This document shows, piece after piece, positions 24,975-34,946 of a stretch of DNA of 64,000 nt. The notes beneath the pieces were generated by a model. That model was given only the letters and a program-made list of their open reading frames with translations. It was not told where the DNA came from and ran no database searches. The translations under genes were made by a program, and so were the position numbers. Source of the DNA: an uncultured Myxococcales bacterium (lineage in GTDB: Bacteria > Myxococcota_A > UBA9042 > DTJE01). The stretch spans positions 1-64,000 of the forward strand of contig CAIZWN010000028.1 of the NCBI GenBank assembly GCA_903936705.1. Direction: 5' to 3'. Position 1 is the first letter of the stretch. Each line of letters starts with the position of its first letter.

Positions 24975-27257
24975 TCAGTTTTGTGCCGCCTTGAGTCCAT
25001 AGAAATTCAGCGCCGATGCCGGGATCGCCACGGGGCCTAGGCGCGTGTCAGGGGCCTCATCCCCGTCCCGGTACAGTACGGCCTGCTGGCCGGCTTCCAG
25101 GTTCAGGGCGTAGGCACCGTCCGCGTTCGCCGTAACGGTTCCGAGCAGGTCTCCCGCCAGCCGGGCCACGGGGCCCAGGTCGGCCCGCACGCGGCAGGGC
25201 TCGCCCGCCAGGCTGCGGATCCCGACGAAGGTTGTTTTCCCACCCTGGCGTGCGGCGCTGACCAGGAAGGCGCCCTCGGCCCGTAGTTCGTGGAACGCCA
25301 CGTCCGACCAGGCGGTGGGCACGGCCGGGAAGACGAGGATCGCGCCGTTTCGATCCTGCAGCAGCATGTCTTGGATTGACTGAGCCGCCGAGAGTGGCGT
25401 TTCGATGACGGGGCCGCCCTCTACGTACATCGTGGCCGGCTCGAAGCGTGGCGCAGCGCGGTCCAGGTACCCCAGTGCCCGGTCGCCTTCCCCCAGCAGG
25501 CTGGCCATGGAACTGGACGCCGTCCAGGTGTACCCCTCCAGGCCGCCGTCCCGTTCCCCAAGGGCCAGCCAGTGGTCCATCGAGGTTCGGATCAGTGCCC
25601 GGTCCGCGGGCACGTCCGGGTCCAGCAGGTGCAGGGGATGGATGGCCAGCAGGTGCGAGAAGTGGCGATGGCCCTTTGCGAAGGGTTGGTCCGCGCCGAT
25701 GCGCAGGCCGTCGTTGTCTACCGGCAACACCGTGCGCGCCAGCACGTCTCTCCAGCGGTCCGCCAGTGGATCCTGGATTCCCAGGCGCGCCGACAGGTCC
25801 AGCAGTGCCTCGCAGCCCCAGCGCATCAGGCTGACCGCGTAGGTGCAGTCCGTGAACAACTGCGGCAGAAGGCCCTCGCCATATTCGGGCGAGTGGGTGG
25901 GCGGCAGGTGCAAGAGACCGTCGGCCCCCTCGTACAGCATTTTCAAATAGAGGTTCACGCTGAGGCGCAGCAGCGGGAACAACGTGTCGCGCAGCAGCTG
26001 GGGGTCCATTGTGCTGCGCCAATGACGCCAGACGTCGTGCAGGGCCCAGGTCAGGTTGCCCAGTTCCAAAACCTGGGTCGCGTCCCCGACGATGGACCAC
26101 GACACCATGTCCAGCGAGGCGTACCGGTCGATGTGAGCCGCATCACCATCGGCGCCCCATTCGGCGGCATTGATCTTCAGGCTGTCGACGTGCCCGGCCA
26201 ATGCCTCTACCAGCGACGACCCCTGGTCAATTCGATTGGAGGTGTAGACCGGCGAGTAGCTGAGTTGCACGTTCAGGTTCCACCAGGCCCCGGGCCATGG
26301 CGTGTCGGTCAGCCACGGGCCCTGGTTGTCGATGAGTGGCCTGCCAGGGCGCGTCGCCGAGGCGTGCTTGTACATCTGGATCCAGTAGAAGGCCAGCCAG
26401 CGGCCATCCGGGATGGATAGGAACGAAGCCGGCCAGTAAACGTGCCACCAGTTACGATGGGAGGATTCAAGCGCCGTCAGGCCGGTCGCCAGCGCGCTGT
26501 CCACCGAGGCCCTTGCCTTCGCCGCCGCACCGCCTTCGGGCCAGCCGTTTGCGATGGACAGCAGGGCCACCTGGCTGCCGCCGTCCGCCGTAACAACCTG
26601 CCAGGTTGTCGCGACGTCGCCGCCGGGCAGCAGTGGCTGCACGCAGGTTTCGATCGAGCCTTCCCGAGTACAGGTCGGCTGTGGCGGCAGATCTGCCGAA
26701 TCGACTTCGGCCTGTTCCTGGACAACCCTGGGGCTGATGCCGTGGATAGGCGCAAGGGATAAAGTTGCGTGTTCGGTTCCGGTGACGCGCGTCTCCAGCA
26801 CGATGATTTCGTCAGTGGCGTGCGTGAAGACGCGCCACGACACCGTGCCTCGGTCCGTCCGAATCTCGCCGGTAACCTCGGCGTCGTGCAGGTGCAGGCG
26901 CATGGTCTCGGATACTACCGAGCCGTCAGTGGCCAGCAGAAGGTCTCCAATGGGAATGCGGGGGATCGACCAGTCCACGAATGGGACCCGGTAGTGGGCG
27001 GTCACGTCGCTGCGCCCCAGGCGGAAGCGCAGCGTTCGATCGTCCTTGCGGTACGTCATGGTGCCCAGGAGGCCGTTGCCAGTGAAGGCGCCGTCCTGCC
27101 AGCGGTCGGTCAGGCGGTCCCACACGGGGTCGCTGCCTGCCAGGAATGATGCCCCGTCGATGTCGGCCCGGGGAAATTCGGGACCAGTTGCGGGGCCGGT
27201 GCAGGCAGCGCAGATCGACAGGAAGGCCAGTCTTGCCATGAACGCCGTGCGTCTCAT
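24975..27257 (-). CDS. GH95-family glycoside hydrolase lipoprotein (alpha-L-fucosidase-like)
   Basis: 760 residues; lipobox Cys19. An N-terminal beta domain (about 40-270, PVWDRLTDRWQDGAFTGNGL) is followed by an alpha/alpha-barrel with GH95 landmarks: WWNLNVQLSY (Asn327 and Asn329, matching the two Asn that activate the water in GH95 1,2-alpha-fucosidase), THSPEYG (Glu458, candidate acid) and GHRHFSHLLAIHPL. It is predicted to remove terminal alpha-linked fucose or galactose from glycans. The ATG overlaps the GH98 stop (ATGA), so the pair is coupled. GGAG lies six bases upstream. Specificity is inferred from the family. Confidence 0.82.
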   Translation of the reverse strand: MRRTAFMARLAFLSICAACTGPATGPEFPRADIDGASFLAGSDPVWDRLTDRWQDGAFTGNGLLGTMTYRKDDRTLRFRLGRSDVTAHYRVPFVDWSIPRIPIGDLLLATDGSVVSETMRLHLHDAEVTGEIRTDRGTVSWRVFTHATDEIIVLETRVTGTEHATLSLAPIHGISPRVVQEQAEVDSADLPPQPTCTREGSIETCVQPLLPGGDVATTWQVVTADGGSQVALLSIANGWPEGGAAAKARASVDSALATGLTALESSHRNWWHVYWPASFLSIPDGRWLAFYWIQMYKHASATRPGRPLIDNQGPWLTDTPWPGAWWNLNVQLSYSPVYTSNRIDQGSSLVEALAGHVDSLKINAAEWGADGDAAHIDRYASLDMVSWSIVGDATQVLELGNLTWALHDVWRHWRSTMDPQLLRDTLFPLLRLSVNLYLKMLYEGADGLLHLPPTHSPEYGEGLLPQLFTDCTYAVSLMRWGCEALLDLSARLGIQDPLADRWRDVLARTVLPVDNDGLRIGADQPFAKGHRHFSHLLAIHPLHLLDPDVPADRALIRTSMDHWLALGERDGGLEGYTWTASSSMASLLGEGDRALGYLDRAAPRFEPATMYVEGGPVIETPLSAAQSIQDMLLQDRNGAILVFPAVPTAWSDVAFHELRAEGAFLVSAARQGGKTTFVGIRSLAGEPCRVRADLGPVARLAGDLLGTVTANADGAYALNLEAGQQAVLYRDGDEAPDTRLGPVAIPASALNFYGLKAAQN

Positions 27258-29155
27258 GGATTGCTCCAGTGAAAGATCAAGGTCACAGGGCCGTTGTGAT
27301 CTACGGTTACAGTCAGGCGACCGTCGGCGAAGGTGTCGGCGACGGTAGCCCGGGTATCGCCCGAGGACTGCACGATGGGGGCCGCGGAAAGTCCCTGTAC
27401 CTCGACGATCGTGCGTCTAGGTGCCTTGTCCGTCGGGTTCACCGAGTACTTCTCGGTGATGTACTTCATCGGGTCGTCGTTGATGGACGCGTCCGTCCAG
27501 ACGTCGGCCTCGGAGTCGATGCGATAGTTGGACAGGTCGACCTCCAGGCCGTCCGTTCGGGCCAGGGCCAGCAGCGATGTATGGGCCGGAAGGGTGGCCG
27601 ACAGTGACAGCCCGGGGGCGTCCAGGGAAGCGCGGAAGGTCGTGTCCACGTCGGCGTTCTCGTGCGGGTTGAAGGCGAAGAGCCGCCCGGGGAAGGCAAC
27701 GAACCAGGCGTCGCCCTCGCCCGTGGCCGGGTAACGGGCATCGAAGAAGGCCTTTCGGGTCGCCAGGTCAGACAGTTCGACGGACCAGCGGTCCGAGTCA
27801 ACCACTTCGGCGAAGAGGGCTCGTTCCCCGGGGGTTGACTGCACGGGCAGGATTGGCAAGTAGAAATAGCGTCCCGTGGAAGGCAGCCATTCCCAGAGAC
27901 TCGCCTCCTGGGGGCCGTAAAGACCCTGGAAGATCCCGTCGTACATCAGATCCTGCAGGGGCGCCTCCTGGGGTTGGTAGGCGACCTTCATGCGGGCCCG
28001 GGCCTCGTCCCGCGTGGGGGCCAGTGGCTCGGCGATCATCCGGCGGATCAGCGGCAGCAGAACCTGCGTAAAGGCCGGGCACTGGCGCGTGCCACCGGGG
28101 GTGAATACCTTCGAGGGAATCTCGCTGCCGAAAACCGTGGCGCCGCCTGCCAGCCCGGCCATCCAGTCGATGCCGAACATCGCGTCCGGGAAGGCCATGA
28201 CCGTCTGCCATGCGGGGCCCGAGCGGCTGCCGCCAGATGACGGCTGGAACAGATGGGTATAGCCGGCCTCCCACCAAAGCCAGTCCTCGCTGTGGACACC
28301 CCAGTTCCCAATGGCGCATGTGGCCCACATGCCCAGGGGCGCGGCTGTGTTCACAAAACGCTTGCCGCTGCCGTTGTGCTTGTTCTGCACTATGACGTGG
28401 CGCCCATGGGCCCGAAAGGCCGCCATCAGGGACAAGTCGGCGCCGCCCTTCAGGAAAACGTGCGGGACCTCGACCACGTTGTCCGTCGCCATGTCCTGCC
28501 ACAGGAGGTATCCCCCGTGGGCAGCAACCACGTCCAAATCGGCGATCATGCGGGCGATGTAGTCGTCGTCAAGGCCGGTAAACCACAGGCCGGACCAGCA
28601 GATTTCGGAAAAGACCAACCCCGCCAGCATGGGGTGCGCATTGAACATCCCGTGCAACCAGTCAGCCGGGGCCGTGTTGCGGGTGTTGCCGTGCTCGATT
28701 TGTACGAAGAGGGGAATCCCTGCTGCATCAGCGGCATCGGCCATGACCTCGACAGACTGTTGCCAGTTTTCCGAGAAGTCGTAGGGCTCGGCCGGCACGA
28801 AGTGGAAGGCGAAGCGGGAACGCACGTCGCCCGGCAGCAGTTCAGCCAGCGCCGCCAATTCTTCAGGGCCGCCATAGAGGTTCAGCAGAAAAAGTGGCTT
28901 CGCTGTCGAGATCTCGATGCGCAGGCCTTCGGTGGAGAGGTCGCATGAAGGCAGAACGGGCGTGCCGCTGTCGTCGCCGGCGGGCAGGTCGGCAAGGGCA
29001 GGGGCATCAGGGAGGTCGACCCCGTCCGAAAGGGTGTCCATCACGGACAGGTCAGACGCGATGTCCGTCGGTGCGTCGGTGGCATTGACCGGAACCTCGC
29101 CGGCGCAGGCGGCTGCCAGCAAGACAAGTGGCAGCAGCGTTCGGGTGATTTGCAC
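27254..29155 (-). CDS. GH98-like endo-glycosidase lipoprotein
   Basis: 633 residues; GTG start with GGAGGAGG four bases upstream, lipobox Cys17 (LAAAC), Asp/Ala linker to about 70. The central module (about 85-400) fits GH98: FLLNLYGG, SENWQQSVEVMADAADAAGI, VQIEHGNTRN, GLVFSEICWSG (Glu184), GGYLLWQ, GMWATCAIGNWGV. Known GH98 enzymes cut blood-group A/B or xylan-type glycans. The C-terminal part (about 440-633) matches the beta-sandwich position of GH98C. Coupled with the GH95 gene, so a fucosylated glycan is the likely target. Confidence 0.72.
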   Translation of the reverse strand: MQITRTLLPLVLLAAACAGEVPVNATDAPTDIASDLSVMDTLSDGVDLPDAPALADLPAGDDSGTPVLPSCDLSTEGLRIEISTAKPLFLLNLYGGPEELAALAELLPGDVRSRFAFHFVPAEPYDFSENWQQSVEVMADAADAAGIPLFVQIEHGNTRNTAPADWLHGMFNAHPMLAGLVFSEICWSGLWFTGLDDDYIARMIADLDVVAAHGGYLLWQDMATDNVVEVPHVFLKGGADLSLMAAFRAHGRHVIVQNKHNGSGKRFVNTAAPLGMWATCAIGNWGVHSEDWLWWEAGYTHLFQPSSGGSRSGPAWQTVMAFPDAMFGIDWMAGLAGGATVFGSEIPSKVFTPGGTRQCPAFTQVLLPLIRRMIAEPLAPTRDEARARMKVAYQPQEAPLQDLMYDGIFQGLYGPQEASLWEWLPSTGRYFYLPILPVQSTPGERALFAEVVDSDRWSVELSDLATRKAFFDARYPATGEGDAWFVAFPGRLFAFNPHENADVDTTFRASLDAPGLSLSATLPAHTSLLALARTDGLEVDLSNYRIDSEADVWTDASINDDPMKYITEKYSVNPTDKAPRRTIVEVQGLSAAPIVQSSGDTRATVADTFADGRLTVTVDHNGPVTLIFHWSNP

Positions 29156-29469
29156 GGGGCCTCCTCCACAATCGTCCGCAACATACCATCGAGGCGTGGT
29201 GAGGGTCCAACCTAGAGGAATCGTTGGACGCAGAAGATGCGGTTAGCTGAAATGGCTTGCAGGTGCTGCCTAGGTTGCAGCGGTGAAACCAGTCGAACTC
29301 CCCAGGCAAGAGTGAACACCACGGAATTCTGGTGTCGGATCCGTAGAAATTAAGTCTTGCGGTTGTGCCGGGACTCGCGACTGGGTACGCTTCCACTCCA
29401 AAAGGTGCGAATCGCGGCCTGCTGTTTCCCGCGGTTCGGCCGAATTCTCGAATACCAGAGGAGTCCTCG
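29156..29469. other. Divergent intergenic region before carB
   Basis: 314 bases between GH98 (minus) and carB (plus). Apart from an inverted repeat at 29205-29229 I see no gene and no PyrR-type or other recognised attenuator. Confidence 0.4.
29205..29229. promoter_or_regulatory. Inverted repeat GTCCAAC/GTTGGAC
   Basis: A perfect 7-bp inverted repeat with an 11-base centre, about 50 bases upstream of the GH98 start and 240 upstream of carB. It could be an operator for the GH98 operon. Confidence 0.35.
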
Positions 29470-32400
29470 ATGCCCAGGCGCGACGACGTGCACACAGTAA
29501 TGATCATCGGTTCGGGACCGATCGTGATTGGCCAGGCCTGCGAGTTCGATTATTCGGGAACCCAGGCCTGCAAGGCGCTGCGCGAACTTGGCTATCGCAT
29601 CGTGCTGGCCAACTCGAATCCAGCCACGATCATGACGGATCCGGGGATCGCGGACGCCACCTATATCGAACCGCTGAACGTCGCACGCATGACCGAGATC
29701 ATCGCCAAGGAGCGTCCAGACGCGTTGCTGCCGAACCTAGGCGGACAGTCGGGCCTGAACCTGTGTTCCGAACTGCATAATGCCGGTGTGCTGAAGGAAT
29801 ACGGTGTACGAATCATCGGCGTGGACATCGATGCCATCCAGCGGGGAGAGGATCGTATTCTCTTCAAGGAGACCATGTCGGACCTTGGGATCGACATGCC
29901 GCGCAGCGCGCCGGCCTATCGCGTCGAGGAAGCCGAGAAGATAGCCGAGGAACTTGGATATCCCGTCGTGCTGCGGCCTGCCTACACAATGGGCGGCACC
30001 GGAGGCGGCCTGGTCTACAACATCGAGGAACTTCGCGTCGTGATGGCGCGAGGCCTTGCTGCCAGCATCATCCACCAGGTGCTTGTCGAGGAATCGGTGC
30101 TTGGGTGGGAGGAGTTGGAGGTCGAGGTTGTACGCGACGCGAAGGGCCAGTCGGTAACCGTCTGCACGATCGAGAACATCGATCCCATGGGCGTTCATAC
30201 GGGAGACTCGTTCTGCGTGGCGCCGTTTTTGACCGTTCCGGACGAATTGCGTGAACGCCTGGAACGCGATGCTCACCGCATCGTGCATTCGATTGGTGTC
30301 ATCGGCGGAACCAACGTGCAGTTTGCGCACGACCCGGTGACCGACCGCGTCGTCATCATAGAAATCAACCCGCGCACGTCACGTTCCTCGGCACTGGCCT
30401 CCAAGGCTACGGGCTTTCCGATCGCGCTGATCTCGGCGAAGCTGGCTGCCGGCCTGACGCTTGACGAGATCCCTTACTGGAACGGCAAATCCCTGGCCGA
30501 GTACCGCCCTTGGGGCGACTACGTTGTCGTCAAATTCTCGCGCTGGGCCTTCGAGAAGTTTCGTGGTGCCGAGGACAAACTGGGCACCCAGATGCGCGCA
30601 GTCGGCGAAGTGATGAGCATCGGACGTACGTACAAGGAGGCCTTCCAGAAGTCCATCCGCGGCCTGGAGAACGGCCGTTACGGGCTGGGATTCGCGAAGG
30701 ACTTCAATCGCAAGACGCTGCCCGAGTTGCTGGCGCGGCTGCGCGAGCCCAGCAGCGAGCGCCAGTGGCTGCTGTACGAGGCGCTGCGCAAGGGCGCGTC
30801 GGTCGAACAGTTGTTCGAACTGACGAAGATCAAGCACTACTTCCTGGGGCAGATGAAGGAACTGGTTGACGAGGAGGAGGCGTTGCTGGTCCACCGTCGG
30901 CAGTCGGTGCCGGACACGCAGTTGGCGCAGGCCAAGCGCAACGGCTTTGCCGACAAGTACCTGGCGAAGATCCTGGACCTGCCCGAGCGCCAGATCCGCG
31001 AGCAGCGCAAGCGGTCGGGCATCGTCGAGGAGTGGGACATCCTGCCGGTCAGCGGCGTTCAGGGGGCTTTCTACTATTACTCCACCTACAACGGCATCTC
31101 GCCAACCAGTCCGCGTATTGCTCCGCCACCGCGCAAGGCGCGCCAGGTCATGATCCTGGGGGGCGGCCCCAACCGCATCGGGCAGGGCATCGAGTTCGAC
31201 TACTGTTGTGTCCATGCGGCGTTCGCGCTGCGTGACGCCGGGGTCTCGACGGTGATGGTCAACTGCAACCCCGAGACCGTGTCCACCGACTACGACACGT
31301 CGGACTTGCTGTACTTCGAGCCGCTGACTGTCGAGGATGTGCTGAGCATCTACGAGAACGAGAAGCCGGACGGCGTGATCGTGCAGTTCGGCGGGCAGAC
31401 GCCGCTGAACATAGCCGAGGAACTGGCTGCCAACGGCGTGAAGATCCTGGGGACGACACCCGCGACGATCGCTATGGCCGAGGACCGCGACCTGTTCCGT
31501 GGCAGGATGGATCGCATGGGCATACCGATGGCCGAGTCGGGCATGGCTACCACGATGGACGAGGCGCTGGACATCGCGGCGCGCATTGGCTACCCGCTGA
31601 TGGTACGACCCTCGTTCGTGCTGGGCGGCCGTGGTATGGAGGTCGTATACGACGAGGACGACCTGCGCCGCTGGGTGACTGCGGCCACGGATGTCACGCC
31701 CGAGCGGCCGATCCTGATCGACCGTTTCCTGCATCCGGCGCTGGAGTGCGAGGCTGACGCGCTTTGCGACGGCACCGATGCCTTCGTTCCGGCGGTCATG
31801 GAACACATCGAGCAGGCCGGTATCCATTCGGGCGACTCAGCATGCGTGATTCCGCCTGTCACGATTTCAGCCGCACATCTCGAGACCATCGAGGACTACA
31901 CGCGCCGCATCGCGTGTGAACTTAACGTCATCGGCCTGATGAACATTCAGTACGCGATCGCGGATGATCGCGTCTTCGTGCTGGAGGCTAATCCACGGGC
32001 ATCGCGCACGGTTCCGCTGGTCTCGAAGGTTTGCAACATTCCGATGGCGCGGCTGGCGACCCAGTTGATGCTGGGGGCCCGCCTGGTCGATCTGAAAATT
32101 CAACGACTGCACGTTCCGCACTTCGGCGTCAAGGAGGCTGTCTTCCCCTTCAACATGTTTCCGGAAGTGGACCCGTTGTTGGGACCGGAGATGCGGTCAA
32201 CGGGCGAGGTGCTGGGTCTGGCCGACAACTTCGAGATGGCCTTCTTCAAGGCCCAGGAGGCAGTGTCGTTGCCGCTGCCGACCAAGGGCCGTGTGCTGAT
32301 GACGGTGATCGAGAAGACGGACGAGGTCGTCAAGATCGCCCGCGAGTTTGTGAAGCACGGGATGGTCCTTTGCGCGACGATCGGGACGCATCGTTTCCTG

Positions 32401-32685
32401 GCGGATCATGGTGTGCCGTCGGACCTGCTGCAGAAGCTGGGCCAGGGGCGGCCAAACCTTGTCGACGCCGTGATGAACGGCGAGGTAGCGCTGGTGATCA
32501 ACACGCCTGCGGGCCGCGCCAGCCAGACGGACGATTCCTACATCCGCAAGGCCGTCATCAAGTACCGTGTTCCCTATTTCACGACGCTGGCTGCGGCATG
32601 GGCCGCAGCGCAGGGCATTGGCGCGGCCCGGAAGGGGCACATCGGGGTGCGCTCGTTGCAGGAGTTCCACCGCGACCTGGGCTGA
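29470..32685 (+). CDS. carB: Carbamoyl-phosphate synthase large subunit
   Basis: 1,071 residues, normal length. It makes carbamoyl phosphate from bicarbonate, ATP and ammonia for pyrimidine and arginine synthesis. The two homologous ATP-grasp halves are plain: first with GSGPIVIGQACEFDYSG, GQSGLNL and INPRTSRSSALASKATG; second with GGGPNRIGQGIEFDYC, QFGGQTPLN and EANPRASRTVPLVSK. The C-terminal MGS-like allosteric domain starts near 940 (GRVLMTVIEKTDE). AGGAG precedes ATG 29470. carA is not in the window, which is common in deltaproteobacterial genomes. Confidence 0.98.
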   Translation: MPRRDDVHTVMIIGSGPIVIGQACEFDYSGTQACKALRELGYRIVLANSNPATIMTDPGIADATYIEPLNVARMTEIIAKERPDALLPNLGGQSGLNLCSELHNAGVLKEYGVRIIGVDIDAIQRGEDRILFKETMSDLGIDMPRSAPAYRVEEAEKIAEELGYPVVLRPAYTMGGTGGGLVYNIEELRVVMARGLAASIIHQVLVEESVLGWEELEVEVVRDAKGQSVTVCTIENIDPMGVHTGDSFCVAPFLTVPDELRERLERDAHRIVHSIGVIGGTNVQFAHDPVTDRVVIIEINPRTSRSSALASKATGFPIALISAKLAAGLTLDEIPYWNGKSLAEYRPWGDYVVVKFSRWAFEKFRGAEDKLGTQMRAVGEVMSIGRTYKEAFQKSIRGLENGRYGLGFAKDFNRKTLPELLARLREPSSERQWLLYEALRKGASVEQLFELTKIKHYFLGQMKELVDEEEALLVHRRQSVPDTQLAQAKRNGFADKYLAKILDLPERQIREQRKRSGIVEEWDILPVSGVQGAFYYYSTYNGISPTSPRIAPPPRKARQVMILGGGPNRIGQGIEFDYCCVHAAFALRDAGVSTVMVNCNPETVSTDYDTSDLLYFEPLTVEDVLSIYENEKPDGVIVQFGGQTPLNIAEELAANGVKILGTTPATIAMAEDRDLFRGRMDRMGIPMAESGMATTMDEALDIAARIGYPLMVRPSFVLGGRGMEVVYDEDDLRRWVTAATDVTPERPILIDRFLHPALECEADALCDGTDAFVPAVMEHIEQAGIHSGDSACVIPPVTISAAHLETIEDYTRRIACELNVIGLMNIQYAIADDRVFVLEANPRASRTVPLVSKVCNIPMARLATQLMLGARLVDLKIQRLHVPHFGVKEAVFPFNMFPEVDPLLGPEMRSTGEVLGLADNFEMAFFKAQEAVSLPLPTKGRVLMTVIEKTDEVVKIAREFVKHGMVLCATIGTHRFLADHGVPSDLLQKLGQGRPNLVDAVMNGEVALVINTPAGRASQTDDSYIRKAVIKYRVPYFTTLAAAWAAAQGIGAARKGHIGVRSLQEFHRDLG

Positions 32686-32824
32686 AGCAGTCGGGTAGAT
32701 GCTGAATAGCATGGTTGTCTTGGTCCCGGGTCCTCTTCGTCGTCGTGTTCTTCTGTAGTAGACTCCCAGAATACTCGAGCCTGCGGCGATTTCCACCATG
32801 ATTGGCATGGAAAGGAGTCGAGAC

Positions 32825-32890
32825 ATGTCACGAATTCCTGCGGCAGTCGCAGTTCGGGCAGTGGCAGTGGCGAGCCGGTCGGCCTCTTGA
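32825..32890 (+). CDS. Possible 21-codon leader ORF
   Basis: ATG 32825, with AGGAG seven bases upstream, opens a short frame, MSRIPAAVAVRAVAVASRSA plus one Ser, ending in TGA 11 bases before the next gene's ATG. The stop runs straight into that gene's ribosome site (TGAAAGGAG). It may be a leader peptide that couples translation into the class V aminotransferase. It is Ala/Val/Arg-rich with no attenuator codon run. Confidence 0.3.
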   Translation: MSRIPAAVAVRAVAVASRSAS

Positions 32891-32901
32891 AAGGAGCATC
32901 C

Positions 32902-34776
32902 ATGCCAGACGTCTTTGAGGAGCTCAAGCGCTCTGTTTACGCTTGTCTTGAGACCTACTCCAACGTGCATCGCGGCAGCGGCCATCACTCGATGGTTTCA
33001 ACCAGGCTTTTCGAGCAAGCCCGTGCGGTGGTCCTGCAGTACCTGGGCCTGGCGGCGGGTAGCCACGATGTTGTTTTCTGCTCTCCGGGTGCTGCCGAGG
33101 CCTATCTGGCCCAGCTGGAACCAGGCGACAGCCAGTGCCTTTCCAGTGCGGACCTCGGCTTGCCCCTGGGTGTGCGGGCGCTGGTCATTCGACGCCAGGC
33201 TTTATCGCGCCTGACCTTGTTCAAGGCCGGTGGCGGCACGGCCCGCCTGGTTGGCTTTGGCTGGGTGGTCTGGGCCAGGGCGCCAGGTCGCTTCGAGGCC
33301 GGGACCCCGGCTATCGTGAACGTGATTGCTTTTGCCAGGGCGCTGCAGTTGGCACGGCGCCACGGTAAGGATTGTTTTCGCGAAGCCTGGAATGATGCGG
33401 CTTCCGGCCAGATTCTTCATGGCGGTTCGCCGGAATCCCTTGGGGGCGGCGAGTTGCTGGCCAGCCTCAAGGCCAGTCGCATCGGCCTGGGCTTGTGCGT
33501 TCCCACGGCAAAGGGCATGAGCCCGCTGGTCAACCTGGACAACGCGGCCAGCACGCCCACCTTCGCTCCAGTCTGGGAGGCTGTCTGGCGCACCTGGCAA
33601 CTGGAACCAAGCGCCCGGCCGGTCCTGGTGAGGGAGGCGGCTGTTGTTGTCGCCGGCTTCCTTAATGCGTCGCCTTCGACCTACGATGTGCTGTTTACCG
33701 CCAACACTACCGAGGCCATACACCTGGCGGCTGAAAACCTGTGCCTCCAGGCCTCGGATGGCTTCGAGTTGGTGGTGCTGAACACCATCCTGGAGCACAA
33801 CTCAAACGAACTCCCCTGGCGCGGCCTGGCCGGAGCGAGCCAGGTTCAACTGGACGTGGATGCCGAGGGCTTTATTGACCTGGCGCGGCTGGAGGCCGAG
33901 CTTGCAGCGTACAACCAGGAGGCCAGGCATGGCACCAAGCGGATCCGCTTGGTGGCCGTCAGCGGCGCATCGAACGTGCTGGGGTCCTTCAATGACCTTG
34001 CTGCCATTTGCCAGGCTGCCCACCGTCACGGTGCCCACGTGCTGGTGGACGCGGCTCAGCTAGTGGCCCACCGCCGTGTGGACATGGAAGCCTGCGGGAT
34101 CGACTATCTCGCATTTTCTGCCCACAAGGCCTATGCGCCTTTCGGCAGCGGAGCATTGGTTGCCAGGAAGAGCCTGCTTGCCTTCGACCCTGGTCGCCTG
34201 CAGCAGATCCGGACTTCTGGCGAGGAAAACGTTGGCGGCCTGGCAGGCATGGCCAAGGCGCTGCAACTGCTGCAGCGCATCGGCCTTGACCTGGTCCAGG
34301 AGGAGGAGCAGGTCTTGACAGCCCTGGCCCTGGCCGGCATGGCCAAGGTCCCTGGGCTGCGGGTGCGTGGCATCGCGGACGCCTCTTCCCCACGTTTCGC
34401 CCAAAGGGGCGGGGTGATCGCATTCGAATTAAAGGGTTCTCTGTCCTACAAGTTGGCCGGGGAACTGGCCGAGCGGGCCGGCATTGGCTCGCGTTGGGGC
34501 TGCCATTGCGCGCACATGCTCATCAAGCGCCTGCTGCAGGTTCCCCCGTGGGCGCAGCAGATCCAGCGGGCAATAGTGATTGTTCTTCCGAAGCTGGAGC
34601 TGCCCGGCATAGCCCGAGTGAGTTTCGGGCTTGGTAACGACCCGGCGGACGTCGAGATTCTGGTCAAGGTACTGGGTCAGATCGCCAAGGAGGGCAGGGT
34701 ACGGCGGAAGGAACTGCCGAAGAGGATGAAGGAGTTCGAGGAACAAGCAGTGCAGAGGGTGTTCGGTGAAAGGTGA
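32902..34776 (+). CDS. Class V aminotransferase (cysteine desulfurase-like) with an extra N-terminal half-domain
   Basis: 624 residues, about 200 longer than SufS/CsdA. The C-terminal about 420 residues are a complete PLP enzyme: LVNLDNAASTP, TANTTEAIHLAAENL, NTILEHNSNELPW, VLVDAAQLVAHR, SAHKAYAPFGSGAL (Lys for PLP) and RWGCHCAHML (Cys at the SufS catalytic-loop position). The N-terminal about 190 residues repeat the start of the same fold (YSNVHRGSGHHSMVSTRLFE, VVFCSPGAAEAYLAQLEPG) but lack the Lys. AAGGAG precedes the ATG. Probably cysteine or selenocysteine desulfuration, or a related beta-elimination. Confidence 0.85.
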   Translation: MPDVFEELKRSVYACLETYSNVHRGSGHHSMVSTRLFEQARAVVLQYLGLAAGSHDVVFCSPGAAEAYLAQLEPGDSQCLSSADLGLPLGVRALVIRRQALSRLTLFKAGGGTARLVGFGWVVWARAPGRFEAGTPAIVNVIAFARALQLARRHGKDCFREAWNDAASGQILHGGSPESLGGGELLASLKASRIGLGLCVPTAKGMSPLVNLDNAASTPTFAPVWEAVWRTWQLEPSARPVLVREAAVVVAGFLNASPSTYDVLFTANTTEAIHLAAENLCLQASDGFELVVLNTILEHNSNELPWRGLAGASQVQLDVDAEGFIDLARLEAELAAYNQEARHGTKRIRLVAVSGASNVLGSFNDLAAICQAAHRHGAHVLVDAAQLVAHRRVDMEACGIDYLAFSAHKAYAPFGSGALVARKSLLAFDPGRLQQIRTSGEENVGGLAGMAKALQLLQRIGLDLVQEEEQVLTALALAGMAKVPGLRVRGIADASSPRFAQRGGVIAFELKGSLSYKLAGELAERAGIGSRWGCHCAHMLIKRLLQVPPWAQQIQRAIVIVLPKLELPGIARVSFGLGNDPADVEILVKVLGQIAKEGRVRRKELPKRMKEFEEQAVQRVFGER

Positions 34777-34946
34777 GCCTGGGATGCTGCTGGGCAATCT
34801 CGGCCACCCGGCGTTTCAAGGTTTTACCAGGGGCGGTTACAGGAACAGATGCACTACCAGATGATGTCTTGCCTGCAACGGCCCACGGATAATCGAGGTG
34901 GAACCGTGTAGAATCCCGCCCCAGGAAGGCATTGGAGGAAGGCTTG

